NCBI RefSeq assembly: GCF_021088345.1
Contig: NZ_CP088156.1
Location: 3,658,001-3,722,000 of the forward strand
Length of the DNA: 64,000 nt
Direction: 5' to 3'
Source of the DNA: Bradyrhizobium ontarionense
GTDB taxonomy: Bacteria > Pseudomonadota > Alphaproteobacteria > Rhizobiales > Xanthobacteraceae
This document shows, piece by piece, positions 17,263 through 25,234 of this stretch (positions are counted from its first letter, which is position 1; each line of letters begins with the position of its first letter). The notes below the pieces were generated by a model that was not told where the DNA came from, did not search any database, and worked only from the letters and a program-made list of their open reading frames with translations. The position numbers and the translations under genes were made by a program.

Positions 17263-18028
17263 CTTGGAGGGCCGTACGGAGGAGAGGTGTTGCGTAAAGG
17301 AACGATTGTGGAGGTTCGAAAGCAAATCTCTTGCGAAGTTCGTTCAAATCGATTGGGTGATTGAACGGTCGCACGTTCGTAAATCGAAGAGCAAAGCCGT
17401 ACTTTACCCCGGAAAAGTATTCATTGAAGCTGGTGCGCTCAATCTGCGCCATTTTGTTGAATTTCTTCCAAATATCGGCGACAGGTAGCTTTACAACCTC
17501 GGCGATTTCTGCACTGCCGACCATCGCTTGAATTGGGGATGTTGAGTAAATGTATGCGATCGTGCCGCGAGGCGCAGACACCGGAAACCGCCGCCGTAGC
17601 TCTACCGTCTTGATGCCCTGCATTATTTTGGTCGAGTAATTTGGACGAATGCTGAGAACGACATCGCGCTGCGCGCGGAACAGTTCATCGCCAAAAATCG
17701 GAAAGACAAGTTGGTCATCATCCTGCAGGTCGGCATCAAACGCACGCCCGATCGACAGCTCTGCAAGAGCCTTCGCCGAGAAGGTTGCTTCGATCCGTAA
17801 GGTAGCGCCGAGCGCATGGACATATTTTTGCAGGGACGAAATCTGGACATCGCCCCGGTTTTCAATTTTTGAGATCGCCGCTTGGCCTACTTCCAGTCGG
17901 TCTGCTAATTCCATCTGGGTGACGCCAGCCAGTTCGCGCAAGCTTTTCAGCGACTTACCTACGATTCTTCCAAGATCGGTGTTTTGCACGCGCACCGCTT
18001 TGACAACTTGTCCGGTCAGTTTGGGCAT
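17237..18028 (-). CDS. XRE HTH - ASCH domain fusion protein
   Basis: A 263-residue protein. Residues about 24-79 are a Cro/C1-type HTH (LRELAGVTQMELADRLEVGQ, AAISKIENR). Residues about 123-235 resemble the ASCH fold, with LSIRPNYSTKIMQG and the signature G138-I-K140-T-V-E143-L-R145. ASCH domains bind RNA or modified nucleosides. It starts the module and its stop lies within the PIN-GNAT frame, so it could be the repressor or antidote. Two inverted repeats lie just upstream (18034-18047, 18066-18083). No identical combination is known to me by a standard gene name. Confidence 0.8.
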   Translation of the reverse strand: MPKLTGQVVKAVRVQNTDLGRIVGKSLKSLRELAGVTQMELADRLEVGQAAISKIENRGDVQISSLQKYVHALGATLRIEATFSAKALAELSIGRAFDADLQDDDQLVFPIFGDELFRAQRDVVLSIRPNYSTKIMQGIKTVELRRRFPVSAPRGTIAYIYSTSPIQAMVGSAEIAEVVKLPVADIWKKFNKMAQIERTSFNEYFSGVKYGFALRFTNVRPFNHPIDLNELRKRFAFEPPQSFLYATPLLRTALQDEYSNVSY

Positions 18029-18033
18029 CGAGA

Positions 18034-18083
18034 CTCCTTTATCGGAGATGTATCAAAGACTTGATTATTCCGTAAAGGGAATA
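18034..18083 (-). promoter_or_regulatory. inverted repeats before the HTH-ASCH gene
   Basis: TATTCC-N6-GGAATA spans 18066-18083 and CTCC-N6-GGAG spans 18034-18047, overlapping the ribosome-binding region. Small HTH regulators of such modules commonly bind repeats like these to repress their own operon. The assignment is by position and symmetry only. Confidence 0.4.
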
Positions 18084-18473
18084 TTCGATCGTTGGACGTT
18101 TTCTAGTAAAGCGTTCCGCCTCTGGGCGGTCAGTCTCCTTCTTCGTCTGCTTGCGGCCCGCGGAGGTCTTGGCCGCCGCGGCGGCTTTCTTTGGGGCCTT
18201 CTTGGCGGTCTTGGCCGATGTCTTGGCAGGCGTCGTGTTTGCGGGTGGCTTCTTGGCCAGCTTGGTGGTTCCGGTGGGCTTCGCGGGCTTGCTCGGCGCC
18301 AGAGTTGCCTCAGCCGCGCCGCCGCCCCCCGCCGCCGACAGCCAGAACCGCAGCTCCGGCGATTTCTCCTCATTCCTTTTGATGTGGCGTTCCTGCCAGG
18401 AGTCGTCGCCCTGCAGCGGCTTGCCGAAGATATCGGGGTGCGTCTTCAGCAGCCAGCGCCAGTCGACTTCGCG
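18039..18473 (-). pseudogene. fragment of the phospholipase D-like gene
   Basis: The frame reads WRWLLKTHPDIFGKPLQGDD, then SWQERHIKRNEEKSPELRFW and an Ala/Lys-rich tail, closely matching the C-terminal part of the intact gene at 19056-21281. An in-frame TAG lies just before it (18474-18476) and there is no start, so both catalytic motifs are lost. After about 18105 the frame runs into the promoter region of the HTH-ASCH gene. The break suggests a second PLD gene truncated when the module arrived, or a partial duplication. Confidence 0.75.
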
Positions 18474-18515
18474 CTAAACAAACAAGCAAATATCTCACCT
18501 CGCGAAAAAGACGTT

Positions 18516-18944
18516 TCACTGCAGCTTTCGGCAGATAGGGGCGACCGAATACAGGATTGGTCCATCACCGTCACATTGACGCTGGCAGGTCCCGCTCCAG
18601 CTGTATCTCACCCCGACCAGATACTCGCCATTTGCACAGGACACATCTTGGGTAGCTCTTACTGCGCTCACGGTCACCGTACCAATGCGAGGCGGCTTGG
18701 CTGAATTGTCGATGAGCCCCTGAACGGCGGTTCGCGCGGCGAGGTTGGACTGTTCCTGGGTGCCGACGGCGGCCTTGAGCTGCTGCAGCTCCTGCCTGAG
18801 GCTCTGCGCCTCGTTCAGCGCAGCTTGCGCCGTCTGCAATGCGGCCTTCGCGCACTCGTCAATAACATCACAGTTGGCTTGACCGAATGCGTGAGTGTTG
18901 GCGACGATCATGGCAGCGCCAACGACGAAAAGGACAGTGCGCAC
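18516..18944 (-). CDS. small secreted coiled-coil protein
   Basis: A 142-residue protein with a signal peptide (VLFVVGAAMIVANTHAFGQA, cleavage near residue 22), a heptad-rich helix at about 30-62 (ALQTAQAALNEAQSLRQELQ) and a C-terminal domain with six cysteines (CDVIDEC, SCANG, CQRQC, C near the end) that probably form disulfides in the periplasm. No family is recognised. It lies between the PLD fragment and the intact PLD gene and faces the same way. Confidence 0.65.
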   Translation of the reverse strand: MRTVLFVVGAAMIVANTHAFGQANCDVIDECAKAALQTAQAALNEAQSLRQELQQLKAAVGTQEQSNLAARTAVQGLIDNSAKPPRIGTVTVSAVRATQDVSCANGEYLVGVRYSWSGTCQRQCDGDGPILYSVAPICRKLQ

Positions 18945-19055
18945 CTGGGCTCTCCGATGGTTTCGTCTTCAGCCAAGTTGAAGCCGGGGAGCGAAAGCTC
19001 TCGCAAGCCGTCGAGAGCTGGATCGCCCGTGGCCACGGTTCTACGCCAAAGGCCT

Positions 19056-21281
19056 TCACCGCCTCTTCTTCACGGCGCTCTTCCTGGCCCGCTTGGTGTT
19101 CTTCGCAGCCTTCTTCGCGACCTTTTTGCTTGTCTTCGCTTTCGCCTTCTTCGCCGCGACGGTCTTCTTCTTGGCGGCCTTCGACGCCTTCTTGGCGACC
19201 TTCTTCTTGGTCGTCTTCTTGCGGCCGGCCGAGGTCTTCGCTGCTGCGGCGGCCTTCTTCGAGGCCTTCTTGGCGGGCTTTGTCGGCGTCTTCGCCTTGG
19301 TGGTCCCGGCCTTGGCCGGAGTCTTCGCAGCGACCGTCTTCGCCGGTGCGGGCTCTGCGGGCGCTGGCTTGGGCGCGCTGACGCTGGCCGGCGATTTCGC
19401 CGGCTTCTTCTTTGCGGGAGCCGTAACGCTCGATTCAGCCACGGCGCCGCCGCTGCTCTCGCCACCGGTCGCGCCCTTCGCCGCCGCCGACAGCCAGAAC
19501 CGCAGCTCCGAGGACTTCTCCTCATTCCCCTTGATGTAGCGCTCCTGCCAGGTGTCGTCGCCCTGCAGCGGCTTGCCGAAGATCTCCGGATGGGCCTTCA
19601 ACAGCCAGCGCCAGGCGTAGTGGTCGTAGAGGTCGAGGACGTGGCAGGCATAGGCCTCGCTAAGGCCGCGATGGCCGCGGATGATCAGCATGTTCTCGTC
19701 GTTGTTGTGCGAGGCGCGGAAGCCGAGATTGTGCGAGCCGGTGACGACGACGCAGTCGTCGCTGAACGGGTCGATCACCACGATCTTGTTGTGGATGATG
19801 GCGAAGCCGTATTTGGCGAGTTCGCTCTCCCACTTGCCGAAGGCGTCCTTCACCGCGCCGGCCGGCACGCCGCGGAAATCGATGCTGCCCTTGTCGCCAG
19901 GCTTCTTCGGCGTGCCGGATTCGCCGACCACCTTCACCTCGGGTGTCGCTGCGGCGTCCGTCGCATCCCCGCCCTCGTCCGCGCCGTCGGTGTGGCCGCC
20001 CGAATGCAGCGCCGCCGAGAAGTTGGTGGCGCGCACCGGGCTCGTCAGCGCGCCGCGCACGAACAGATCCGGCTTGTCCTTGAGCAGCTGTCCGGCGACG
20101 TCCAGGATCGAGTTGTTGCCGGGATCGAAGGCCAGGAACAGCACGGCGTGCTTCGCTGCCCGCATCAGTTCGAACACGCGGCCCATGTCATCCGGCGTCG
20201 TCGGATTTTTGCCGAGCTTGCCCTTGGTGTTCGGCGAGAACATCGGCTCGATGGTGACGCCATGGCCGAGATCGATCGGAGATGTGATCGAGGATTCGTT
20301 GTTGGCATGGGCGAAGTCGCGCAACGTCTGCGACTGCAGCTTCGTCTTGTCGCCATCGGCGGCGTCGACGTCGGCCTTCAGCGCGGTCCAATACGACAGA
20401 TAGCGCTCGGCCAGCTCTGGGCTCTCGACCACCAGCGCGTTGTTGGTCTGGGTGCACAGGCCGGTCGAGGTCCAGTTGGTCGAGCCGGAGAGCACCGCGG
20501 TCGGTTTGCCTTTCTCGGTCAGCACCATGAACTTGTTGTGCGGGATGCTGCCTTTGCCGAGGATGCGGTCGATCACGTCGACGCCGGCGGCCTTCAGCGC
20601 CGCGCGGTTCTTGGCATCGGCGTCGTCGCTGTCCGGCGCCTGCTCGTTGCCGAGGATGACAATGCGGCTGTTCGGATTGTGCTGCAGCTGCTTCTCGAGC
20701 CCGTTGGGATCGTTGAGCTCGTACAGCGCGGCATGGATGGTGCCGCCGCCGTCGTCGGCGCGCTTCAACAGCGAGGTCAGCCCCTCCTGCAGCTGGCCCA
20801 TCAGGCGGATGCGGATCGGATCGGCGGGATCGAGGATGTGCGGCGCCAGCGCCGGCACGCTGGGGTGATCGTTCAGCGCGTGGCTGAGCGCCTGGGTCGC
20901 GGTGATGCCGCGGTTGAAATAGGCCTGGAACGGCGGCCGGTCCGGGGTCAAGGTGACGTCGTTGCTCTCCAGCGGCGCGACACCGGCGAGTGGCGTCAGC
21001 GGCTGTCCGGGCACGCCGCCCATCGGCACGATGCGATACCGATAGGTGCGGCCGCGCCTGGCGAAGAGATCCTTCCACCAGAACTTCTGGATCGGTGCCT
21101 GCTCGGTGGTGAGCTTGTCCGCGGTCTGGCCGGCAAAGCGTGCCAGTGCCGGCAGCACGGTGTCGGTGTTGGCGGCGACGTCGATCTGGTGAATGGCGAA
21201 GCCGAGGCAGCCGTCGAGACGGCGATCGAAGGTCCAGGCGACGACGGCAATGTCGTTGTTGGAAAATGCAAGCGCGGGCAT
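19056..21281 (-). CDS. phospholipase D-like protein with Lys/Ala-rich tail
   Basis: A 741-residue cytoplasmic protein. Two HKD-type motifs are visible: HNKFMVLT at residue 248 followed by SGSTNW, and HNKIVVID at residue 497 followed by TGSHNLG. The first has Thr where the motif normally has Asp; the second is complete. The last 160 residues are PAKKA/KKAAAAAK repeats resembling histone H1 or bacterial H1-like proteins, and may bind DNA or other polyanions. ATG 21281 is preferred because AAGGAG lies 8-13 bases upstream; the open frame before it crosses repeats. Substrate could be phospholipid or nucleic acid. Confidence 0.8.
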   Translation of the reverse strand: MPALAFSNNDIAVVAWTFDRRLDGCLGFAIHQIDVAANTDTVLPALARFAGQTADKLTTEQAPIQKFWWKDLFARRGRTYRYRIVPMGGVPGQPLTPLAGVAPLESNDVTLTPDRPPFQAYFNRGITATQALSHALNDHPSVPALAPHILDPADPIRIRLMGQLQEGLTSLLKRADDGGGTIHAALYELNDPNGLEKQLQHNPNSRIVILGNEQAPDSDDADAKNRAALKAAGVDVIDRILGKGSIPHNKFMVLTEKGKPTAVLSGSTNWTSTGLCTQTNNALVVESPELAERYLSYWTALKADVDAADGDKTKLQSQTLRDFAHANNESSITSPIDLGHGVTIEPMFSPNTKGKLGKNPTTPDDMGRVFELMRAAKHAVLFLAFDPGNNSILDVAGQLLKDKPDLFVRGALTSPVRATNFSAALHSGGHTDGADEGGDATDAAATPEVKVVGESGTPKKPGDKGSIDFRGVPAGAVKDAFGKWESELAKYGFAIIHNKIVVIDPFSDDCVVVTGSHNLGFRASHNNDENMLIIRGHRGLSEAYACHVLDLYDHYAWRWLLKAHPEIFGKPLQGDDTWQERYIKGNEEKSSELRFWLSAAAKGATGGESSGGAVAESSVTAPAKKKPAKSPASVSAPKPAPAEPAPAKTVAAKTPAKAGTTKAKTPTKPAKKASKKAAAAAKTSAGRKKTTKKKVAKKASKAAKKKTVAAKKAKAKTSKKVAKKAAKNTKRARKSAVKKRR

Positions 21282-21404
21282 GGCGGCACTCCTTGTCTGA
21301 CAAGGAATATGTCGCGGAGTTGTAACAAGGGTTCGACACATCCGATACAGGAAAGGGATGTGGCGTGGGTCGCGAGGGTGGATGGTGCGGTGCGGGAGGG
21401 CCAG

Positions 21405-21500
21405 TGGCTCGACCGGCTCGGTGCTCACCCGCCCCTGGAGGGGGAGGGTCGGCTCACATGAGCGAAGCGAATGGGAGCCGGGGTGGGGTGACAGACCATC
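21405..21500. repeat. short G+C-rich intergenic repeat
   Basis: CACCCGCCCCTGGAGGGGGA, then GGGTCGGCTCACATGAGCGA and GCCGGGGTGGGGTGACA. It is related to the other GC-rich dispersed copies but carries the CATGAGCGAAGC centre that the shorter copies lack. Confidence 0.55.
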
Positions 21501-21666
21501 CGCGCGCGGTGTCAAGTGAGGCGAGGCCGATGCTGACGTGGAGGACCGCCCTGATAGATCGCGCGCTTGGCTTCACCCCGCCGCGCGCTGCGCACGCGCC
21601 GCCCCTCCTCCTTTAGGCAGGGCGATCGCGTATGGCGGTCTACGCGTTGCGCCTGTCTGTTTCCAC

Positions 21667-21755
21667 GTCGTCATGGCCGGGCTTGTCCCGGCCATCCACG
21701 TCGCCCGGCGTCCGAGGAACGACGTGGATGCCCGGGACAAGCCCGGGCATGACGG
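21667..21755. repeat. long inverted repeat, GTCATGGCCGGG family
   Basis: Left arm from CGTCATGGCCGGGCTTGTCC at 21668 and right arm ending GACAAGCCCGGGCATGACGG at 21755, about 35 bases each with few mismatches and an 18-base centre. Such extended hairpins are dispersed repeats in Bradyrhizobium-type genomes. Confidence 0.7.
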
Positions 21756-21855
21756 AGTAACTGATTGGCAGGCGTTAGTGCTGCGATTGCCGCATTTCGT
21801 CAAATGCGATCGCCCTGCCCCTCCAGGGGAGGGTCGGCAGCTGTCTCCAACTCGC

Positions 21856-21935
21856 CATTGCGAGGAGCGCAGCGACGAAGCAATCCGGAGTGCCGCTCAC
21901 GACTCTGAATTGCGTCGCTTCGCTCGCAATGACGG
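21856..21935. repeat. inverted repeat, CATTGCGAGGAGCG family
   Basis: Left arm CATTGCGAGGAGCGCAGCGA, then CGAAGCAATCC; right arm GAATTGCGTCGCTTCGCTCG, then CAATGACGG. Arms are about 30 bases with a few mismatches around a 15-base centre. This is another common dispersed hairpin of this genus. Confidence 0.7.
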
Positions 21936-21950
21936 CGCAAAGAGCGTGCC

Positions 21951-23369
21951 TCAGGCCACGGCGCCCGGCTTGCCGCGGGTGACGTAGCGGCCCTCGCCCT
22001 TCGCGCCAGTGAGTTGGCCATCGCGCACGACGAATTTGCCGCGCAGCATGGTCGCGACAGGCCAGCCTGATATCTCGATGCCTTCATAGGGCGTGTAGTC
22101 GGAGCCGTGGTGCAGGCCGGACTGGCTGATCTTGGCGGTCTTCTGCGGGTCCCACAGCGCGATGTCGGCGTCATAGCCGATGGCGATGGAGCCCTTGCCC
22201 TTCAGGCCGTAGGTCTTGGCGTGGTTGGTGGCCGTCAGAGCCACGAACTGGTTCAGCGTGATGCGGCCCTTGCTGACACCTTCGGAGAACAGGATCGGCA
22301 GCCGCGTCTCAACGCCGGGGATGCCGTTCGGCACCCAGCGGAAGCTGGTGCGGCCCTTCGGCGTCAGCTTGCCGGCTTCGTCGTCATAGCGGAACGGGCA
22401 GTGGTCCGAGGAGAACAGCGAGAACACGCCCCTCTGCAGCCCTTCCCAGCACGCCTCCTGGCTCGCCTTGTCACGCGGCGGCGGCGAGCAGACATATTTG
22501 GCGCCTTCCATGTTGAGGCCATCCTTATTGATGTCTTGCATGTCCTCTTCCGTCAGCACCAGATATTGCGGACAGGTCTCGCCGTGGATCTTCAGCCCCC
22601 GAGCCTGCGCGCGGCGGATCTCCTCCATCGCCTCGCGGTTGGAGACGTGCACGATCACGATGGGAACGTCGATCAGTTCGGCCAGCGAGATCGCGCGATG
22701 GGTGGCCTCGCGCTCGACCGCAATCGGGCGCGACTTGCCGTGATAATACGGCGCGGTCTTGCCGGCGCGCTCCAGCCGATCGGTGAGGAAGCGGATGGCG
22801 TCGTAGTTCTCGGCGTGGATCTGCACCAGCGCGCCGGTTTCGCGCGCAACCTGCAGCACGCCGAGGATCTCGTAATCGCTGAGCGCGAGCCCCTCATAGG
22901 TCATGAAGATCTTCAGCGACGAATAGCCGTCGGCGACCAGCGCAGGCAGCTCCTGCCCGAGCACGGCGTCCGAGGGATCGGCGATGATGAGATGGAAGGA
23001 GTGATCGACGTAGCAGGCCTGGTCGGCCAGCGCGTGGTAGTCCTTCAGCGCGGCGCGCAAGGGCTGGCCCTTTTCCTGCAGGCAATACGGCATCACGAAG
23101 GTGTTGCCGCCGAAGGCTGCCGCGCGCGTCGCGCTCTCAAAATCGTCGGCCATGACGATGCCGGGGCCGGAGGGCTGCGAGATGTGGACATGGCTATCGA
23201 TGCCGCCGGGCAGCACCAGCAGGCCCGACGCGTCGACGGTCTCGTCGGCATCGGTGATGGCCTCGCCGATCGCGACGATGCGGCCCTTCTTGATCGCGAC
23301 ATCGGCCTTGAACGTATCGCTCGCGGTGGCGACGGTGCCATTGCGGATGACGGTGTCGAATGCAGCCAT
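21951..23369 (-). CDS. dihydropyrimidinase / D-hydantoinase
   Basis: A 472-residue amidohydrolase-family enzyme that opens 5,6-dihydropyrimidines or hydantoins to N-carbamoyl acids. Metal ligands are visible: H60 and H62 in DSHVHI, and K153 in SLKIFMTYEG, the lysine that is carboxylated to bridge two zinc ions. Later markers are QIHAENYDA, ETCPQYL and SSDHCPF. The start ATG 23369 gives the normal length; the upstream frame overlaps the next gene. It ends a minus-strand unit with a racemase-family gene, which favours a hydantoin substrate, but pyrimidine breakdown is also possible. Confidence 0.9.
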   Translation of the reverse strand: MAAFDTVIRNGTVATASDTFKADVAIKKGRIVAIGEAITDADETVDASGLLVLPGGIDSHVHISQPSGPGIVMADDFESATRAAAFGGNTFVMPYCLQEKGQPLRAALKDYHALADQACYVDHSFHLIIADPSDAVLGQELPALVADGYSSLKIFMTYEGLALSDYEILGVLQVARETGALVQIHAENYDAIRFLTDRLERAGKTAPYYHGKSRPIAVEREATHRAISLAELIDVPIVIVHVSNREAMEEIRRAQARGLKIHGETCPQYLVLTEEDMQDINKDGLNMEGAKYVCSPPPRDKASQEACWEGLQRGVFSLFSSDHCPFRYDDEAGKLTPKGRTSFRWVPNGIPGVETRLPILFSEGVSKGRITLNQFVALTATNHAKTYGLKGKGSIAIGYDADIALWDPQKTAKISQSGLHHGSDYTPYEGIEISGWPVATMLRGKFVVRDGQLTGAKGEGRYVTRGKPGAVA

Positions 23370-23388
23370 GTGACGCGCGCTCCCAATC

Positions 23389-24117
23389 TCAGGCGAATTG
23401 ATGAAACAGCGATCCCCACTCGCTGACGCCACTGATATCGGCGCCGGCCAGTTTCAATGATTTCCATACCACGGTGGCGATGGTGTCGAGAATCGGAATG
23501 CCCGTCTCCAGCTCGAGGCGCGCCACCAGCGGCGCGGCCCGCATGTTGGTGCAGATCACCGCAATCGCATCCGGCTTCTCGCGCGCGACCTCGCGGATCA
23601 TGGTCTCGATCTCGGCCGGCGTCACCTCGGCGAAGGAGAAATTGTCCTGCAGGCCGAGATGGCGGTCGCCGCCGCAACTGATCCCCAACGCCTCGTAGTT
23701 GGCGATGATCTTCGCCTGCACGTCGTCGCGATAGGGCGTGACGTAGCCGAGCCGGCTCACGCCTGACGTCGTCAGGATCTCGTTCAGCGCCAGCATCGAG
23801 GTGGTGGCGGGAATGCCGGTGGCCGCCGTGATCTGCTCGCACAGCTTGACGTCGGTCTCGAAGCCGAGCCAGCCCGAGGAGGTCCCGTTCCAGCCGATCA
23901 CGTCGACCTTGGCATGCGCCAAGAGCTCGGCGGCGCGCAGGATGTTGCCGGTGTCGAACTGCGCCAGCGCATCGGTCGACAGCGCGATCTCGGTGACCTT
24001 GAAGCGCGAGAAATGCGCTGACACGTTCGGCAGGCCCGCGACCATCGCCGAGGTGATCGGCTCCAGCGCCGTGTTCGACGAGGGCGTCAGCATGCCGAGA
24101 AGGGTGCGTTTGGTCAT
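23389..24117 (-). CDS. Asp/Glu/hydantoin racemase-family enzyme
   Basis: A 242-residue member of the aspartate/glutamate racemase superfamily, closest in layout to maleate isomerase and arylmalonate decarboxylase. The second catalytic cysteine is present (C189 in AVICTNMRAAPL), but the first site reads NGTSSG at 77-82, with no cysteine. This single-Cys arrangement is seen in arylmalonate decarboxylases. It lies 19 bases upstream of the hydantoinase gene on the same strand, so it may racemise or decarboxylate a related compound. Confidence 0.75.
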   Translation of the reverse strand: MTKRTLLGMLTPSSNTALEPITSAMVAGLPNVSAHFSRFKVTEIALSTDALAQFDTGNILRAAELLAHAKVDVIGWNGTSSGWLGFETDVKLCEQITAATGIPATTSMLALNEILTTSGVSRLGYVTPYRDDVQAKIIANYEALGISCGGDRHLGLQDNFSFAEVTPAEIETMIREVAREKPDAIAVICTNMRAAPLVARLELETGIPILDTIATVVWKSLKLAGADISGVSEWGSLFHQFA

Positions 24118-24189
24118 TGGTGATTGAACCCCCTTGCCATGACGGGATGCGGCGCGGGGGCCGACACCTCTACAGTAACCGCGGGCGAG

Positions 24190-24360
24190 CTGCGCATCGA
24201 TGCGCCCTCTCCCCTTGCGGGAGAGGGCATGCCCGCGCGTGCAGCGGACTCGCTTGGGTGAGGGGTCCGCCTCGGCAGATGAGATCGCGGAGAGAGACCC
24301 CTCACCCGGCAGCCTTCGGCTGCCACCCTCTCCCACATGGGGAGAGGGTGCACCGACCGT
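24190..24360. repeat. G+C-rich intergenic repeat pair
   Basis: CCCTCTCCCCTTGCGGGAGA and CACCCTCTCCCACATGGGGA form hairpin-bearing elements facing each other around GGTGAGGGGTCC and GACCCCTCACC. The stretch between 24118 and 24451 holds nothing else that I can identify. Confidence 0.6.
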
Positions 24361-24451
24361 GCCGGCCAAGTGCGGGCCATCAATGATGCCGTGTTTCGTC
24401 GCCGCGATGCAGGAACTTCCAGCATCTCTTTTCGATGGAGCAGAATCTGCA

Positions 24452-25231
24452 TCATGCCAGCGCCCTCTCCTGCTCCACCCGCTCGCCGCGCAGCAGCGCG
24501 AGGATGTGGCGCTTCAGCGCGTTGAACTGCGGTGAGGTGATATCCCGCGGGCGCGGCAAATCGATCGGGATGATCTCGGCGATGCGGCCTGGCCGCGCGC
24601 TCATCACGGCGACATGGGTGCCCAATGTCAGCGCCTCGTCGATCCCGTGGGTGACGAACACGATCGTGCCCTGGTGCTGCTGCCAGATGCGCACCAGCTC
24701 GGTCTGCATGTCCATGCGGGTCTGCTCGTCGAGCGCGCCGAACGGCTCGTCCATCAGGATCACCTGCGGATTCATCAGCAGCGCCCGCGCAATGCCGACG
24801 CGCTGGTTCATGCCGCCCGACAGCTCCGAGGGATAGTGGTTCTCGAATCCGGTGAGGCCGACCATGTCGACATAGACCTGCGCCCGCGCGCGGCGCTCGG
24901 CCTTCTGGCCGCCGCCGAGCAGCAGATGAAAGGCGACGTTCTCCCACACCGGCAGCCACGGCATCAGATTGGCGTGCTGGAACACGACGCCGCGATCGGC
25001 GCCGGGTGCCGTGACCGGCCGGCCGTCGACGGTGAGGCTTCCTGCGCTCGGCTGCTCGAAGCCCGCGATCATGTTGAGCAGCGTCGACTTGCCGCAGCCG
25101 GACGGACCGAGCAGGCAGACGAGCTCGTTGCGCGCGATGCTGAGGCTGATGTCGGCGAGCGCCGTCACTTCGGCGTTGCGCTTCCTGTCGGTGAAGGTCT
25201 TGGAGACGTTGACGATGTCGATCGTGGCCAT
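24452..25231 (-). CDS. ABC transporter ATP-binding protein, SsuB/TauB-like
   Basis: A 259-residue ATPase with Walker A GPSGCGKST at 42-50, Q-loop FQHANLMPWLPV, signature LSGGMNQRVGIARAL and Walker B VILMDEPFGALDEQ. The sequence is of the nitrate/sulfonate/taurine/pyrimidine-precursor type (TAUT/NitT). It powers the permease encoded immediately upstream (25235-26044), with only 3 bases between them. The cluster context suggests import of hydantoins or pyrimidine derivatives, but the substrate is not shown by the sequence. Confidence 0.9.
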   Translation of the reverse strand: MATIDIVNVSKTFTDRKRNAEVTALADISLSIARNELVCLLGPSGCGKSTLLNMIAGFEQPSAGSLTVDGRPVTAPGADRGVVFQHANLMPWLPVWENVAFHLLLGGGQKAERRARAQVYVDMVGLTGFENHYPSELSGGMNQRVGIARALLMNPQVILMDEPFGALDEQTRMDMQTELVRIWQQHQGTIVFVTHGIDEALTLGTHVAVMSARPGRIAEIIPIDLPRPRDITSPQFNALKRHILALLRGERVEQERALA

Positions 25232-25234
25232 GAC

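Larger units (their letters stand above)
21282..21950. other. intergenic region made of repeats
   Basis: No gene is supported. It contains a short G+C-rich element at 21405-21500, a long inverted repeat at 21667-21755, another GC element near 21800-21842 and a second inverted repeat at 21856-21935. Confidence 0.65.

Noticed and set aside
18825..21461. An 878-codon plus-strand frame opposite the PLD-like gene
   Set aside because: Product is low-complexity Arg/Leu/Gly-rich and runs through intergenic repeats; the minus-strand gene has clear motifs and a ribosome site.
21405..21935. Clustered hairpins that might suggest a CRISPR array
   Set aside because: The units differ in sequence and length, there are no regular spacers and no cas genes.
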